Counted from the stretch's first letter, positions 35,280 to 47,659 are shown. The stretch: DNA of 64,000 nucleotides from Chrysopilus asiliformis (GCA_964034945.1 OZ035960.1:110367324-110431323); one strand, 5' to 3'. A program made the numbers and translations. The notes: generated from the letters alone by a model not told the origin.

Positions 35280-37780
35280 TAAACCCTCAAAGCACGTTTT
35301 TTTTAAATAATCCAAAAAAAATCTTTTTTTTTAGATAAGCAAAACTTCTGACGTGGTTCAATTAACCAAAATAATATTCATTTAATTGGGAAATTCCCAA
35401 CAAGACAGAAAAATATTGATTTGCGGCTAAGGGGTGCCGGACGACGTACCCAAAGATCATGGACAGTTTGCCACCTGGTTGAACGCGGATGTCCTGAACG
35501 CGAAATGGTTTATTTAACCTAACATTTTTTTACCAAACTTTTCCACAATCTCTGAAAATATTACTCGAAACATGATTTTTTTTTATAAGTTAGATTGATG
35601 AATGTATAAAAAACATGTGAACATATTTTAAAAGGAATGACATTTGAATACAAAATATTGTATGAAAAACAAAATATTTTCTATAAAAGAAACTGTGATA
35701 TAATTGAGAATATACAATTACAAAAATGAACTAAATAAAAAATTAATAATAAATAAATAAAATAATAATTAAACTTTTAAAACGTAATTTTAGAAAATGT
35801 AAATATTAATTCTTTTCCTTTCTTTCTTAGTAGATTTAAAACAAAAATCCATTTATTTATTACGAATAAGAAATTAAATAAAAAAAACTTGTTTTTGATT
35901 TTTCGATAGAAAGTATTACTGCGTTTTTTTACATCTAAGATGAATAGTTAAAATAAAAGTCAATAAAAAGTTCATAATTTAAAATCTACGTCCGAATAGT
36001 TTTTCGGGGAAAAAGAAAAATTATAAAATATCCGTTTCTGGCGAATGATTTGTTTAACCACTGAAAAAAAAACTTTATCGACAATTTCTTTATAGATAGG
36101 ATATTTATAAAATAAATTTAAAATAAAAAAAAACCAAGAAAGGAATAAAACTTTAAGTGTTTAGTGTTGTAAGCAATATAATTGTAATTAAATGATCAAA
36201 ATGAATCAATTTTTAACATTAAGAAAATTAAAAATTAATGAAATATTCGTTCAGTTATTTCTTAATTGTAACTCGATCAAAAAAAATGTAAACAAAATGT
36301 AACATTTGAACTTTCAAAATTTATATAAAGAGTAAATTTAATAAAATTCTTGAAAAAAAAAACACTTTTAATCGTAATTTGTAAATGTGGTTTTTTGTAA
36401 ATATCTAAAGTAAAATTTAAAAGAAAAAGAACAGAAATGTTCCAAAAACACATACATTCGATTAAATCATTTCGATTAAAACTAATTTAAAAGAAAAAAA
36501 CTTTTGGCTACTTTCTTGAATAAATGAAAAAAATCTCGTGATATCTTTAACAATCGGTAGCTTTAATTTAAGTAATTTTTCGTTATTTTGAAAATAAAAC
36601 AACTCGTAATTTTTATGACTTATTTGTACAACAAATAGTTTTGTCAATATAACAAAAAAAAACTGCATTATTTGATTTAACTTAAAAAAAAACAATATTT
36701 CCCATAAAATACAATAAATAAAATTAAAAGCTATGAAAAATCATTATTAACAAAATATACATGAAAATAATTGTCTATTCAATAAGAAAATTGCAAATTA
36801 ATAACTGATGTAAAAATTGATAACTAAAAAAATTAAATAAAACTTTATTAAGTGTAATTTTGTGGTTTTTTTTATGACTAGTTTAGACTTTGAAACACTC
36901 TTAATTAATTTTATAACCATTCAATCAAATCCATAAGACAGCGTACAGTTAGCTGACGGATACAAACAGCATTTTTTAAATTTTACTTTCTTATACGTAG
37001 TATACGGTGCTCAGGAAAAATTTCAACCTCTTAATTTTACCTAAAAAACAATTTTCCGATCAGTCCTGAGTCGATTGGAGCATTATTGCAAAAATGTCTG
37101 TCAGTCTGCTAGTCTGTCAGACTGTGCACAATTTTTCTTAAAAACTACTAGAGCTAGAGGCATACAAATTTACAGGCGTATTTGGTCCCAAAATGGAACG
37201 ATCCTAGTGAAAATCCGTTAACCGCAATTTCGTTTTTTTTTTTTGCTGTTTATTCTCAAACTAGTAGTTTTTCGGTGGTCTTATGTAAGAAAAGAGTTGA
37301 AGACAATAAAATTTCCTACACTTTGGTCTCTTACTAGGCCCCGACATCTCAAACCGGTATCGAAATATACCGTTATTTAAAAAAAATGAGACACTTTTAC
37401 CGTTATCGAGATATTTCAGATTTTTTTTAAATCATAGTTTTATATAAGCTAATATTTTACTTGTCGGGTTATAGTGTAAATTGCGCAAAAACTTAGATTT
37501 TGTATTAGAAAGTCATGTGCTGTTCACCAGATATTTATAAAAGCTTTTTCGCGGCTACGACTCAAACCATTCGAAATCAAGGATTCAAACCGAGATAAAA
37601 ACTTCGAAAAACTAGAATTTTAAGCGTTTCTAAGCTTTTGCTACGCTAATATAGATCGAACTTCTCTATCATACGATGCAAAATTACCAAAATCTATCTA
37701 TTGTTGCAACTGGGTGAATCTATCTGTCAAAAATTTCAAGAGAAGTAAACATTCATATTTTATTTAACTAATTTGTTTAA
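35280..37780. other. Very AT-rich intergenic DNA
   Basis: 35.5-36.9 kb is extremely AT-rich, with homopolymer runs and no coding signal. The short minus-strand frame at 36462-36695 is Phe/Lys/Ile-rich low complexity. A fragment of the CTGT/CAGTCTG-type repeat sits near 37095-37130. Confidence 0.45.
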
Positions 37781-37791
37781 ATTTCTATAAA

Positions 37792-38624
37792 ATGGATGAA
37801 AGTGATGAACGTGAAGCATGGCAAGATTTATCTGGGATATCCGCTGAACCACCGGAAAAAAGAGAAAAATGCGAAAAGTGCAAGTAAGCAATAAAAATTG
37901 TTATTTTTTTAAAGAATACCAAATTTTTTCCATATTTTGTTTACAAAATTCAACTTTTAGACGACCCTCTGTCGTTTGCTGGTGTTCCGCCCTTCCTTCA
38001 CCACCACTGGCACCAAAATCACGCATCATTCTATTACAACATCCGGCCGAGGAGAAGCGGTGCCTTCGCACTGCAACCATGCTTCAATTGGGTCTGGAGG
38101 AAGGAAAATGCATTATTTACAAGGGCAAACAATTTCCACTTATGAAACATGGACCAGAATTGAAAGAAATCCTTGACGCAGAAAATGCACTCCTTCTGTA
38201 TCCCAGCAAATACTCAATTCCCATTGAACAAATGGAAAAAATTAAAGGGCCCTACAATCTCATCCTCCTCGACGGCACTTGGCCACAGGCTAAAGCGATT
38301 TTTGCCAGCAGTTCTGTTCTACACAACATCCCACAGGTGAAATTGATAACGTCGGGGAATAGCAACTACATAATCAGAACGCAGCCAACAGAAGGATGTC
38401 TTAGTACCCTAGAATCAGCCGCAGAAGCTCTGTCAATACTCGAGGACAATAACGAATATAGAGAGAAATTAGTACAGCCTCTGCATACTCTGTGCCAGTA
38501 CCAACTGCAGAATGGGGCTATCGAACACCAATCCAAAGAGTTTCTAATCAAAAATAATCAATACCCGAAACTAATTGGACGCCGATTGAACAAACTGTTG
38601 AGAGATATTGACGATAAGACCTAA
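37792..38624 (+). CDS. DTWD2: DTWD2-type tRNA-uridine aminocarboxypropyltransferase
   Basis: Two exons, 37792-37883 and 37961-38624, with a 77-base intron (GTAAGC...TTTTAG) splitting codon 31 in phase 2; product 251 residues. The upstream ATG ([15 protein letters not shown]) is preferred over the ATG at 37869, because translation from the latter reads through the intron. The joined sequence shows the family features in order: [14 protein letters not shown] (a Cys cluster, residues 26-39), [16 protein letters not shown], the signature DGTW at 135-138 ([13 protein letters not shown]), and [21 protein letters not shown]2 enzymes transfer an aminocarboxypropyl group from S-adenosylmethionine to a D-loop uridine of tRNA (acp3U). 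Human DTWD2 is somewhat longer at both ends. AATAAA at 38640-38645. Confidence 0.94.
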
Positions 38625-38639
38625 CACAAAGTGCTTTAA

Positions 38640-38645
38640 AATAAA
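38640..38645 (+). terminator. Poly(A) signal of DTWD2
   Basis: AATAAA 16 bases after the stop codon. The convergent modSP gene has a candidate signal on the other strand at 38845-38840, so the two transcripts end within about 200 bases of each other. Confidence 0.6.
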
Positions 38646-38839
38646 AATTTGTTATATTTCAATCGTGTGGCGTTTAATTTTTGGCAGCATAAAAAACTGA
38701 AATATCTTGGAAATTGTCCTTTTTGGCAAAAACACATGTTTGGTGACCAATTTTTCTGTAACCTTTGAGCGAAAATTTCAATTTATTCCGTTGAGTCATT
38801 TTTGGTTGAGAGTTCTTTTAAAACTGCATAAAATTATGC

Positions 38840-38845
38840 TTTATT
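38840..38845 (-). terminator. Candidate poly(A) signal of modSP
   Basis: AATAAA on the minus strand about 137 bases after the stop codon. No nearer canonical signal was seen. Confidence 0.4.
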
Positions 38846-38981
38846 TTGGGTAAAGTTTTCCACTTTTTTCTCAATCCCCTTCAAAGCAGTTTAGGATTAG
38901 AAACACCAATTTTCCAAATTTTAAATTCTTTTAATATTCTAAAAAATACAATTAAATATTAAATTAGATTTTTCTAAATAA

Positions 38982-41900
38982 CTATCTCGGCCTGTAATCG
39001 GTTACAGCATCCAATAACCTATCCGAATATAATTGAACGTTTGTAAATGTCGTATAGTGATCTTCGCCACATTTCCCCTTATCTGTTAAAGCAACACTGA
39101 CTACGCCCCATAAATAGTACGTTGGGACCCCGTTCACCGTTCTTGAAATTGCGAATCCAGCTCCACTATCCCCCTGACACACCGCATTATTGTTTTCGTG
39201 TCCCGTTACACAAAACTTATCACCAGTTATCAAACTACGGTACTGGGGACCAGCTTTCTTTATACATGTGTCATCGTCCACAACTATTAGTTCTGCTAAT
39301 TGCAATTCCGTAGCGAAATTTCCTTGCGCATTTATCTGGCCCCAGCCGGCAACTTTCCCCACCGTTGGAGGTTTTATCACTTTTTCTCTGTGCGGAAGAT
39401 TCCACAACATGCAAATAGGTTTTATGTGAAATTGAAATTCGATGTATTTATTTAACACCAAGATGGCAAAATCGTAATTGTAGGACAAGTGCAAATCATC
39501 GTACCTAAAATGAAAAAAGAAATTAGTAATTACAATATTTGTAAAACCAAAAATCTCGACTAGACATAAATTTCACTTATAACCCATAAAATTATGAATA
39601 GAGACTTTTTTGTAAGAAAGAATTCCTTCAAGGCATCAAATATTTCTTTTACCACAGGATATTCTATTGGTAGAACAGTGACATAGGCGAAATTTATGTC
39701 TTAACGAGACGGGATGTTAAAAAAATACTATAAGGAATATTGCGGCATTTGTAATCAAAAGGACTTACCCCCTTAATATAATAATTTCGGAAACATTTAG
39801 CTTTTGCACTCCTAAGTTTTCATCGGCATAATAATCTCGATAATATTTACCAGCTGCAATTGAGTAGAACGAAGTATCGTGAGGCTTTTTATTCTCATCA
39901 TCCCAAAAGCAATGGGCAGCTGAAATTAAAATTTAATAAATGGTATTTAACAGAAATAAATTAGGATATGTCCATAAAATACGTCATGATTGCTTTAACT
40001 TGTTCGATGCCCCCTTCCCTTCGGCACACCTTTTATGAGTTTTATACATACCCTCCCTCTCCCCCCCCCCTTCAACTCTTCCGAATATGTGCTACATGAT
40101 TTATCTTATGAATCAAATATTTTTGAAAAATTCCTTAAATTCTGGATAAAAGTATAGAATAATCTCAAAATAAAACTTCACGAGTACAAAAACAGTGGCC
40201 AAAATGAGTAAAATTAAGTATATTATTTACACGACTGTCCGGACAGTAACCATCAATATATGCAATTTAGTACAAAACTTAAGGCCCGTTTCTTAAGGCC
40301 CTTAAAACTTAAGGCCCCTTCTATTTTAGTGTTTAGGAAAGCATCTAAAATTATACAATTTCTAGATTATCGTCCATTCCTCCGAAACTATTTGACCGAT
40401 CTCTATGAAATTTCACAGGAATGTTTATTTTAGCAAGAAAGAATAACCGTTCAGAATATTTACAAAAGAGTGAAAACTAATTATTATTTAACAAATTCTT
40501 TTAACGCGGCAAAGACATGCGGTACATGGAACATATAATCCGTTCCTAGAAAGCGTTCACAAACCGAGGCGCGTTCAAGAATTGTGTCGCCCAAAATAGT
40601 AACTGTTTCCAAAAAAATCTTACCTGACACCACAATTTTAGCATTTATGATTGTACCACCACATATATGCTCATATTTTGTACTTAGTCGTTTCGAATAG
40701 ATTCCGATATTCCATGGAATGTACGAATTATTAATCGATTGTCCAACACCAAATGGTGTTCCTTGAACTGGTTCCGTACCACAATTTGGAATACACCGAG
40801 ATGCCGGATAGTCCCATTCACCATCCTCCCCGCAAACAATGATATCGGGTGTAGGAGTGCTAGTTTCCGGTCTTGCATAACCAACATTGCAACTAATTCT
40901 CGCTCTTGTACCAACAAATAAATTTCTATCACACGGGATGCCTTCGCCGTTCTTTTTTTCGCACTGCGCCTTAAATGTTATGCCAGCGATGTGAATTGGA
41001 TTACAATGCCCTAAAAAGGATTTTATAAAAATTTCAATGTTTACAAAAAATACTTGTTTCATACTTAAGCAAAGTGGATGCCGGAATGTAAAATTCCCGT
41101 TATAACAAAAATTCGTTTTGTCACCAAGAAGGACATATTTTGAAGGACATCTGTACGCAATTGAACTGAAGTTGGGGACATTATCGCCAGATTTCAAAAT
41201 CGTGTCTGGCATTGCTTCATACGCAGAAATTACGTGTGGTAAGTCGGGAATAAGGCAACTTTTCTCCGAAGGCCCAATAATTGGCCTCGAAGGCCTGAAA
41301 ATGAAAATCTAGTAGTGTTTAATGGATACAAAATAACCAAAAGAAAAATACTAACGTCGTTGTTTCAACAGTAGGATTAACCACCATCCAGCCAATTCCA
41401 CATAGGGCTTCGATTTCATCAGATCCATCCAAACAGTCAATTACTTTATTGCATTTATAATCACCCTCGATACATGCCCCGTACGCACATCTAAAGGAGT
41501 ATGTAGGACAATATACCGCGCTACATTTTTCAACTGTTTCATCAGATTTATCCGCACAATCCGCTTTACCATCGCATGTAGCCTCTGCATTGATACACTG
41601 TCCATTTTTACACTCAAATTGATCCAATCTAGATTAAAAATTCTTATTATTACTAAATTTTTGTGAGGTTTTCCATTTTTTGGTTGAAAATTTATAATGA
41701 TTTGCATATCGAATCCTGTGCCAAGTACTTTAAAGCACTCTCGAGTATATCCTTTTTACTTGATAGTACTCGGCAGTACTTAAAAGTAGTTTATGGGGCA
41801 TTTGGGTACACACCCATTCCCTATTAGCATAGTTGGTGTATGACACGTATTTGCCACTATTTTAGATACATTTCTGATAGCAAAGACGTACACCAAAAAT

Positions 41901-44900
41901 ACACCAAAACCGATAGTAGTGTTGAGTATAGTTCTAATGAACAAACTTACGAACATCTCTCTCCATTCCCCCCGAATCGGTCGGCCAGCCCAGTAGCACA
42001 AAATCTTGAATTCTCATCGGAATTATCCTCACAGTCTTTGACTCCATTGCATTCGGCGTCACCGTCAACACAGGCTCCATACGAGCACCGGAACGCAAAG
42101 CTGGGACATCGAACTAAAACACAGGATTCTGAAGTTTCGTCGGATCCATCAGAGCAATCCCTTTTGCCATCACAGAGTTCGTCTACATCAATGCATTGAT
42201 CGTTTTTACATTTCCACTCAAGATCGTCACAGGTGCCAAATCCATCGGCAGTGGAACCTGAAATTGTATTTATTTTAATTTAAAAACTTTTACCGGAAAT
42301 TTTGAAGAAAAGGATAATCACGTTATCCTTACAGGACCTTCCGTTATACTTTCAGGCTTGTTAGCGTCAGAATTGGATTCAGCGACCCCAAAAACAACCA
42401 GATGAGATTTTTTCCCGGAAAATTTAAAGAAAAGGATACTCATGTTATCCTGACAGCATCTTCCTTTATAAGGAGTTAAGTATTTGTGAAAAATTTAAAG
42501 TCAATCGGTCCGTGCATCTGTCTTCCTCGACCAATGAGCTCAAGGCTTAGGAAAATTAAAGCCTTGAGCTCATTGGTCGAGGAAGACAGATACATGGACC
42601 GATTGACTTGAAATTTTGCACAAATACTTAACTCCTTATAAAGGAAGGTCCTGTCAGGATAACGTGAGTATCCTTTTTTAATCTCGTTGATCGAGAAGCT
42701 TCAATCGTAATCGCAATCGTAATCGCAATCGTAATCGCAATCGTAATCGCAATCGTAATCGCAATCGTAATCGCAATCGTAATCGCAATCGTAATCGTAA
42801 TCGCAATCGTAATCGCAATCGTAATCGCAATCGTAATCGTAATCGCAATCGTAATCGCAATCGTAATCGCAATCGTAATCGCAATCGTAATCGCAATCGT
42901 AATCCAATCGTAATCGCAATCGTAATCGCAATCGTAATCGCAATCCTAATCGTAATCGCAATCGTAATCGCAATCGTAATCCAATCGTAATCGCAATCGT
43001 AATCGCAATCGTAATCGCAATCGTAATCGCAATCGCAATCGCAATCGTAATCGCAATCGTAATCGCAATCGTAATCGCAATAGTATTTGGTACAATGTTT
43101 CCGGTGGGTTCAAAAGATACAGGGGAACATCCTTGCACATTCCCTGGTTTTTTGGAAAATCGCAAAAAAACCAGTTTTATTTAAAAATATTTTTTTAAAA
43201 AAAAGCTCAGAAATATGAAATTGAGTGGCGAATTTGCAAAGAAAAATGCGGGTCTACCTCTGAAAAAACGTGAGAATATTCATCACAATAAGAAATTACA
43301 ATAATGGTATAGCCACAAACTAATATAAAAAAAATTATTAAAAATATGTTCAGTTCAGACACTAATTATCGTTAAAAATAAGGTTTCCATTAATAAAGAA
43401 ATTTTACACTGGCACTATATAAAATATCGTAGTAAATTACTTAAAATTGTTAGAAATCGAAATCAAAACGTGATTTTTTTCAAACTATTTAAACAAAAAA
43501 TAAATAAAAATAATCAATAATATCAAAACATTTTATTGCAACACTCTTCGAATAAAAACAAATACAATATTTTAAAATTAAATATAACGTAAAACTTAAA
43601 CAAATTCCACATAAATGAGTTGTGGAGAAAAATGACCGGTAAACAAACATCTTGAATTAGCATCAATTACAACAAACATATAAAATCTGACAAATACTAC
43701 AAGTTAATAATTTAAACTTGAAAGCATGCGAAGTGTAAAAAAACTACCACATTTCCTTGGCAATGAACCCATGAAAAAATCATTTTCTTGGCCATTTATT
43801 GTAATTGCCGTCACTAATATTAACTCGAATTTTGATTTGATGTAAACAATCATTAGTTGCTAAAAATCCACCAAAACTACTTTGTTCTAAAAAGAGTTAA
43901 ACAAAGTTTAGAATATAAACAAAAAGACATATCTGTTGTGCCTAGACTTTTAGGTATTATAGTATTGAAACTGGTTTAAAAGCGTAAAAAAAAATTTCAC
44001 ATTAAGAGAGCATTTTTGTTCAATAAAAAAGTAAAGATTTATCAAATTCAAAAAACCTATAGGAAAACATTCATGGTTTGGATGTTATACCTGAATTTGT
44101 GTGTTATCAAGTGTGGATTCTCCACATGAGCAGGTTTCTAATGGCGGGTTTCACGAAATCTTTTGGGATTGCTAAATTGAGCTAGCGAGCAAATTTCAAA
44201 GCTAACTCGATTTAGTGGCCACTAAAAATTTGGTGGAACCCGCAGCCAGTCGTCCGTCTGTCCGTCCTTCTGTCTGTTTGTCTCTTTGTCCGTCTATGTT
44301 CGTCTGTGTGTCTGTTTGTTCGTCTGTCTGTTCGTCTGTCTGTCCGTCTGTCCATGTGTCCGTCCGTGAACTCTACAACTTCCGAAAGGATTGAGCTAGA
44401 GACTTATAATCATACTAATATATAAAAATGAGTTGCTGGCTGTCTGTCTGTCTGTCTGTTCCTCTTTCACGCTAAAACGGCTAGACCGATTGACTTGAAA
44501 TTTGGCATGAGTATCTGTGGTAGTTCTGGTTCCAACATAGGCATACGGAAAAGTAGCATGAGGAGTGGGGGGAGTAAGGGGAGGGGTTAAAGGGATTTCG
44601 AAACTTAGTTTTTGCGCTATGTTACTCTCTCGCGAGAAAACTACTGAACCGATTGGCCTGAAATTTGGCAAAGATGTTCGTCGGGGGTCCAGCCCCAACA
44701 TAAACCCATAAATAAGTAGCCCGAGAGGTGGGGGGAGTAAGGGGAGGGGGTAAAGTAATCTCGAAACTTAGCTCCTCCTTTATGTTACCCTTTCGCGGGA
44801 AACTACCGAGCCGATTGGCCTGAAGTTTAGCTCCAACATAGACCATAAAAAAAAATTGAAAAAACTTAACCCGGCAACGACGGGTACGCAAGCTAGTATT

Positions 44901-47659
44901 GTATAATTGCGTTTTTTGTAAATCGTAAAACTGAGTTCTTGAACGTGCAAAATGGGACCTTTCCTTCCCCTCTCTCCCATTCAAACTAAACCGTTTTTTG
45001 TCAACTTTCATCGTATCGAAAAATTTATTTTTATAAATTTCTTTATATAGCCATTACATGCATCAAAATTCATTTGAACTACTCATTGCCCCCTCTCCCA
45101 TACAATCAGATTTTTTTTAAATGAGAATTTTGTCTGTTCTCACATAATACTTGACGATTTTGGAAATTTTAACTTTTTTTTTGTGTTTAATCTAGTATAA
45201 TACAAGATTATAGTAACTATGTCAGCATCATCAATGTAATCTCTATTACTCTTACTATCAGAATTTACGATTACGAGGTTTGGGAAATTTGTATTTGATT
45301 AAATAAAAAAAAGAACAAAGTTTCGATTTAAATATAAATGACGATTTGCCTGCGTCTTATCAATGGGATCCGCAGAAATCGAAAAAAAATATCTGATGAA
45401 TCATTTTACTGAATATCTACAGTGAAACCTCAGTTTATTAAATTCTTTTGAGCCAAGAAAACGCCTTGGTTTATAAGCAATGTTTTGATTTATGAACAGT
45501 CTGATGTAATTAAAATCATGAATCAAAGACCCAGTGTTGTGTATTTATCCTATAATATAAAACGAGGAATGTCTGTCTGTCTGTCTGTCTGTCTGCACAA
45601 AGGATCTCGAAAACCCGCCTAACGATTTTAACGAAACTTGAGGGTTAGGGATTTTCGGGGACAAGGAATCGATCTAGATAGCTCTCCCCTCTGAGAAAAT
45701 TCCACTAAGAAAATTTCGAAACAGGTTCTATAGATTTTGATGAAATTCGGCTACTTATAGTTTTTCGGGACAAAAATGCGATCACCTTAGGTCCCATCTT
45801 CAGGGAAATTCGCCAAAGTTCTATAAGGATACTGCGAATATTCTTTGTCCCGTTTTTCTTCAGGAAAGTTTACACTATAGGGTTTGTGAGGTCGCTGATC
45901 CCGAATGTGATGTTGGAGTTTCAAAATTTGAAACGGAAGGTCCTATAGAATATCGCGAATATCCTTTTTTTTCTGGAAAATATACATTAGGGAGTTTTTG
46001 AGGTCGCTGATGCCGAATCTGATGTTGGAAATTCAATATTCGAAACCAAAGGTCCTGTGGTGACAACAAAAATATTCTTTCTTTCCTTTTTCTCCGAGGA
46101 AGTTAGCGGAGTGGGCTTTTGGATCGGAGATTTAAAACCTCAGGAAAACTACTGTGAAATTAAAGTGAATCTACTTTTTTCCCCAAAAAAATTAGAAAAA
46201 GGAGGATTCTCAGGGTTCCGAGCATGGCTCGGTCTTCCTGGTACTATTTTTTATAATATGAAAAAAAATTCATGAAAAAATTATGTCTTTTATTACTAGC
46301 TTGCATACCTGTCGTTACCGGGTTAAAATTTCCTTGCACAAGTTTGGTGTGGATAAAAAAAACAAACATAACTTAAAACTTTTGAAAAATATAAGATTTC
46401 TTGCTGATCAGAAAGTTTCCATCTGCCCCCATTCTCGAGTCGGTCTCCGTTATAAATTCAATACTTTCTCTCTATAGAAGAGGAAAGTAAAAAAGCCGGT
46501 ATCCTTACAAGACACTAAATTCGTGGGCAACTACCCCGAACACCCCCCGGTGACAGTTTTTCCGAGGTAAAAGGGGACAAAGGATATTTGCGTTATGCAA
46601 ATATCCTTTGTCCCCTTTTAACTCGGAAAAACTTTGCGTATCCAATTTTTTTTTATATTTGCGTATCAAATTTTGAAGTTTTAACATCAGATTAGTGATT
46701 AGGGACCTCGAAAACTACCGAGTGAGATTTTTGAGCCTCATAACAAGCAGGCTTCAATGGAAACAATCAACCCATCCTACGCTTACTCTAGCTCCTGGGA
46801 TTTGGGTGAATGAGTCGGTCAGTCAGTCATTACAAAAGATTATATATATATACGACTATAGATAGTAGATAAAAATATTTTCAAGGTCACTCAAAAAAGC
46901 AGATGATTTTATTACCAACTACAAAACAAAAAAGTTAACTCATGTTAAGACAAACTTCTGAATAATCACCACTAGTGATTTTGTTATTTTCATACTCCAC
47001 AGATCAACATCAATCAAAAAATAAAAATATTAAAAAATATTCTATTGAAATTGAAAGAAATTCTGAGAAACTTGGATTTACTTATAAGCGTGGAATTATC
47101 AGTTATGCGGATTTCCCGATTTTTGACCTTTAATTCTCTTGTGTTGATTGCGCATTTTTTTTATCAATCTTCTGACGGCTTTACAATGCGAATGAATTAA
47201 ATATTCACACGTAAGAAAACTCCGTATTTTATTAAACTGGTTTCTTACGCCGCCGGTTTCTTAATTGTGATTCACTATTATGAATAGTTAATTTGAAATA
47301 TGCATTTTCTCATATTAAATAACCAAAGCGATAAATCAAATTGGTAAAACTGCACCAGTATTTGATAAATAACTTTTTTAAAACACTTTGTAACACCCGG
47401 TTGTTTCCCTTATTTGCAAATATATAACTTTTCAATATGACCATTTTAACCAAGCCAAGACAATAATGTTGTCACTTAAGGGGAATTTTTAAAACTTATT
47501 GATAGGGACATCACCACCGAATTTGTAAGAACCACAAAACATCACCACAGAAATTTGGAAAAAAATAATTTACGTATTTAATACTTTATTTTATAACACA
47601 AAATACTCACCAAAATGTATTAAACTCAAAATCAAACAAAAAAACGTTATCAAATTCAT
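38982..47659 (-). CDS. modSP: Modular serine protease (modSP/HP14 type), seven exons
   Basis: Exons on the minus strand: 47659-47611, 42257-41951, 41628-41356, 41294-41065, 41010-40624, 39919-39769, 39504-38982. All junctions are GT/AG and keep frame; 639 residues. Exon 1 is a signal peptide (MNLITFFCLILSLIHF). Then come four LDL-receptor class A repeats with the CDG-x3-DC-x2-SDE calcium motif or a variant (about residues 26-62, 67-103, 117-153, 158-194), a sushi-type module (220-286), a second Cys module (289-360), and a chymotrypsin-fold protease from Cys364. The triad is His418 (AAHC), Asp477 (NYDFAIL) and Ser579 (GDSGAG). The residue six before Ser579 is Ala, so it is not trypsin-like. 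Family members are secreted self-activating initiators that link microbial recognition to clip proteases, Toll and prophenoloxidase. Intron 1 is 5.4 kb and full of repeats. Confidence 0.93.
42305..42420. repeat. Dispersed GGATAA/GGACCTTCC repeat
   Basis: AAAAGGATAATCACGTTATC followed by CTTACAGGACCTTCC recurs in this window at about 42430, 42640, 48940-49085, 53326-53375 and 61257-61300, often next to GCGACCCCAAAAA. It is probably a fragment of one mobile family of unknown class. Confidence 0.45.
42430..42676. mobile_element. Near-perfect hairpin element in modSP intron 1
   Basis: Arms of about 115 bases: the left runs through CTTCCTTTATAAGGAGTTAA and CCTCGACCAATGAGCTCAAG to 42546, the right from 42560 outward is its complement. 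Loop about 13 bases. The core GACCAATGAGCTCAAGGCTT resembles the core of the 58221 element. It abuts the hexamer array at 42702. Confidence 0.75.
42702..43082. repeat. CAATCGTAATCG tandem array in modSP intron 1
   Basis: About 380 bases of alternating hexamers TAATCG and CAATCG, mostly in strict dodecamer order, with a few phase slips. Open frames on the minus strand (LR-dipeptide or CDYD runs, up to 154 codons) are artefacts of the 6-base period. The left flank TCGTTGATCGAGAAGCTTCA resembles the stem sequence of the hairpin element at 58221-58548. Confidence 0.92.
43090..44364. other. modSP intron 1, AT-rich part
   Basis: No coding or repeat signal that I can define, apart from a CTGT-rich stretch at 44245-44365 that leads into the dispersed repeat. 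Confidence 0.4.
44365..45010 (+). repeat. Dispersed repeat split by a Helitron-like element
   Basis: ACTTCCGAAAGGATTGAGCT and AGAGACTTATA before 44410, and TTGTATAATTGCG, GTTCTTGAACGTGCAAAATG after 44896, are continuous in the copy at 22228-22400. The intervening 487 bases are therefore an insertion. Confidence 0.65.
44410..44896 (+). mobile_element. Helitron-like non-autonomous element, copy 2
   Basis: Begins TCATACTAATATATAAAAAT after A and ends with a small hairpin (CCCGGCAACGACGGG) followed by TACGCAAGCTAG before T. This is the complete Helitron end pattern. Two internal units of about 160 bases, against three in copy 1. Boundaries are confirmed by the empty site at 22228-22400. Confidence 0.8.
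45421..45500 (+). repeat. Possible Tc1/pogo-type terminal repeat fragment
   Basis: CAGTGAAACCTCAGTTTATT followed by a GGTTTATAAGC motif resembles a pogo/Tigger or Tc-type left end. No partner end was recognised. Confidence 0.25.
45548..46241 (+). mobile_element. Second Helitron-like family (tentative)
   Basis: Starts TCCTATAATATAAAACGAGG after A, continues with a CTGT run as in the first family, and may end with the hairpin CCGAGCATGGCTCGG (46218-46232) followed by TCTTCCTGG before T. The interior shows three degenerate units with GGTCGCTGATCCCGAATGTG. Helitron assignment is inference from both ends only. Confidence 0.42.
46296..46488 (-). repeat. Helitron 3'-end fragment joined to a hairpin-tail repeat
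   Basis: CTAGCTTGCATACCTGTCGT TACCGGGTTAAAAT is the reversed 3' end of the Helitron-like family without the rest. It is followed at 46405-46488 by the hairpin tail of the dispersed family (TTTCCATCTGCCCCCATTCT ... GAGGAAAGTAA). Confidence 0.5.
46562..46626. repeat. Short strong hairpin
   Basis: CCGAGGTAAAAGGGGACAAA GGATATTTGC and its reverse complement with a loop of a few bases. Arms about 30 bases with one mismatch. Confidence 0.7.

Noticed and set aside
37869..37960. Alternative start of the DTWD2 protein at 37869
   Set aside because: It translates the 77-base intron; using 37792 with splicing restores the conserved Cys cluster.
42678..43165. Frames of LR dipeptides and CDYD repeats up to 154 codons
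   Set aside because: Artefacts of a 6-base period satellite inside modSP intron 1; no start context or splice signals.
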